This document shows positions 63,667 through 64,000 of a stretch of DNA of 64,000 nucleotides, piece after piece. The number at the start of each line of letters is the position of its first letter. Within the stretch, counting starts at the first letter, position 1. The translations under genes and the position numbers were made by a program. A model generated the notes under the pieces. It saw nothing but the letters and a program-made list of their open reading frames with translations, searched no databases and was not told the origin of the DNA. The stretch covers positions 1,266,501 through 1,330,500 of the forward strand of contig CAWZYM010000295.1 of assembly GCA_963966185.1 (NCBI GenBank), given 5' to 3'. The DNA comes from Rhabditoides inermis. Taxonomy: Eukaryota; Nematoda; Chromadorea; Rhabditida; Rhabditidae.

Positions 63667-64000
63667 TAGGGACCACAATGAGATTTTCAAATATTTGGAT
63701 ATGGTATAGCAATGAGTTCATAAATGTGGTCCATTTGAAGCTGATTTCAAAAATATATAATGCTCGTAGGGTTCATCGTTCACATTGCGCTCTAATTCCG
63801 CACGGCGCCGCGCATTCGAGCGCGCGCTCACATAGAGAAAGTGCGACAGAGGGCGGCTAGATCAAAGCACTGATGACGTCATCGATAGTTGAATAATAAA
63901 CATATTCGTTTATATTAGTATCACTAGGTTTTGTTTGACTGTAATCGATAAGTACTCGATGAAATACGTCTCTCATGTTAGCATTTTTCATTACTCACTT
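63667..64000 (+). mobile_element. 551-bp TIR element, copy 12 (cut by window end)
   Basis: First 334 bp of the element, preceded by CAACACAGG (63658-63666). It carries GCATTCGAGCG and CTCTCATG and so groups with copies 9 and 11. The right end lies outside the window. Confidence 0.88.

Noticed and set aside
1..64000. Telomeric repeat
   Set aside because: The unit CTCTCAGGATAAA is not of TTAGGC, TTAGGG or TTAGG type, and TTAGGATAAA variants are isolated point changes within units.

Overview
This window is essentially one very large eukaryotic satellite array. I see no convincing protein-coding gene, rRNA, tRNA or CRISPR array. The basic unit is 13 bp (CTCTCAGGATAAA, or TTTATCCTGAGAG on the other strand), with recurrent variants: CTTTC, GTCTC, CTTCC, CTCCC and CTCTT heads, GATGAA for GATAAA, and an 11-bp CACAGGATAAA form. 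Thirteen is not a multiple of three and both strands carry a stop triplet in the unit (TAA on one, TGA on the other), so every frame closes about every 39 bp. This explains the near absence of open frames.

Layout: (1) 1-7000, left arm, units read TTTATCCTGAGAG on the + strand. (2) 7001-8095, a non-satellite spacer of about 1.1 kb with small hairpins, a GA-rich stretch and a decayed repeat of about 70 bp. (3) 8096-64000, right arm, units in the opposite orientation (CTCTCAGGATAAA), running off the window. Both arms share the same composite marker blocks, so they are inverted relatives of one higher-order repeat family, but they are not mirror images around the spacer.

The right arm carries a 551-bp element with 12-bp terminal inverted repeats (11/12 match) flanked by a 9-bp direct repeat, CAACACAGG. 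The same marker block without the element, for example at 14119-14127, has a single CAACACAGG. This is a good within-window empty site and supports a DNA-transposon (MITE-like) insertion. Five full copies are present (8970, 10909, 36570, 55834, 59604), plus two deletion composites (41300-42300, 46283-47220), four left-end fragments (51204, 53039, 54874, 58642) and one copy cut by the window edge (63667). All sit at the same satellite position in the same orientation, so they were copied by satellite amplification rather than by repeated transposition.

Higher-order repeats are nested: about 1.44 and 1.9 kb in the left arm; about 1.94 kb (8.1-12.3 kb), 2.38 kb (16.15-20.8 kb), 1.12 kb (23.6-26 kb), 788 bp (30.4-31.9 kb), 4.92 kb (42-52 kb) and 1,835 bp (51.2-54.9 kb) in the right arm. 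Organism: nuclear eukaryotic DNA. A TTTTTTCAG acceptor-like site, the general style of the spacer, and CpG-rich element copies without obvious CpG decay make a nematode plausible, but this is inference only. The most interesting content is the history of the array that can be read from element junctions, a 73-bp microinversion, and a periodically retained palindrome ACTTTCNNNGAAAGT.
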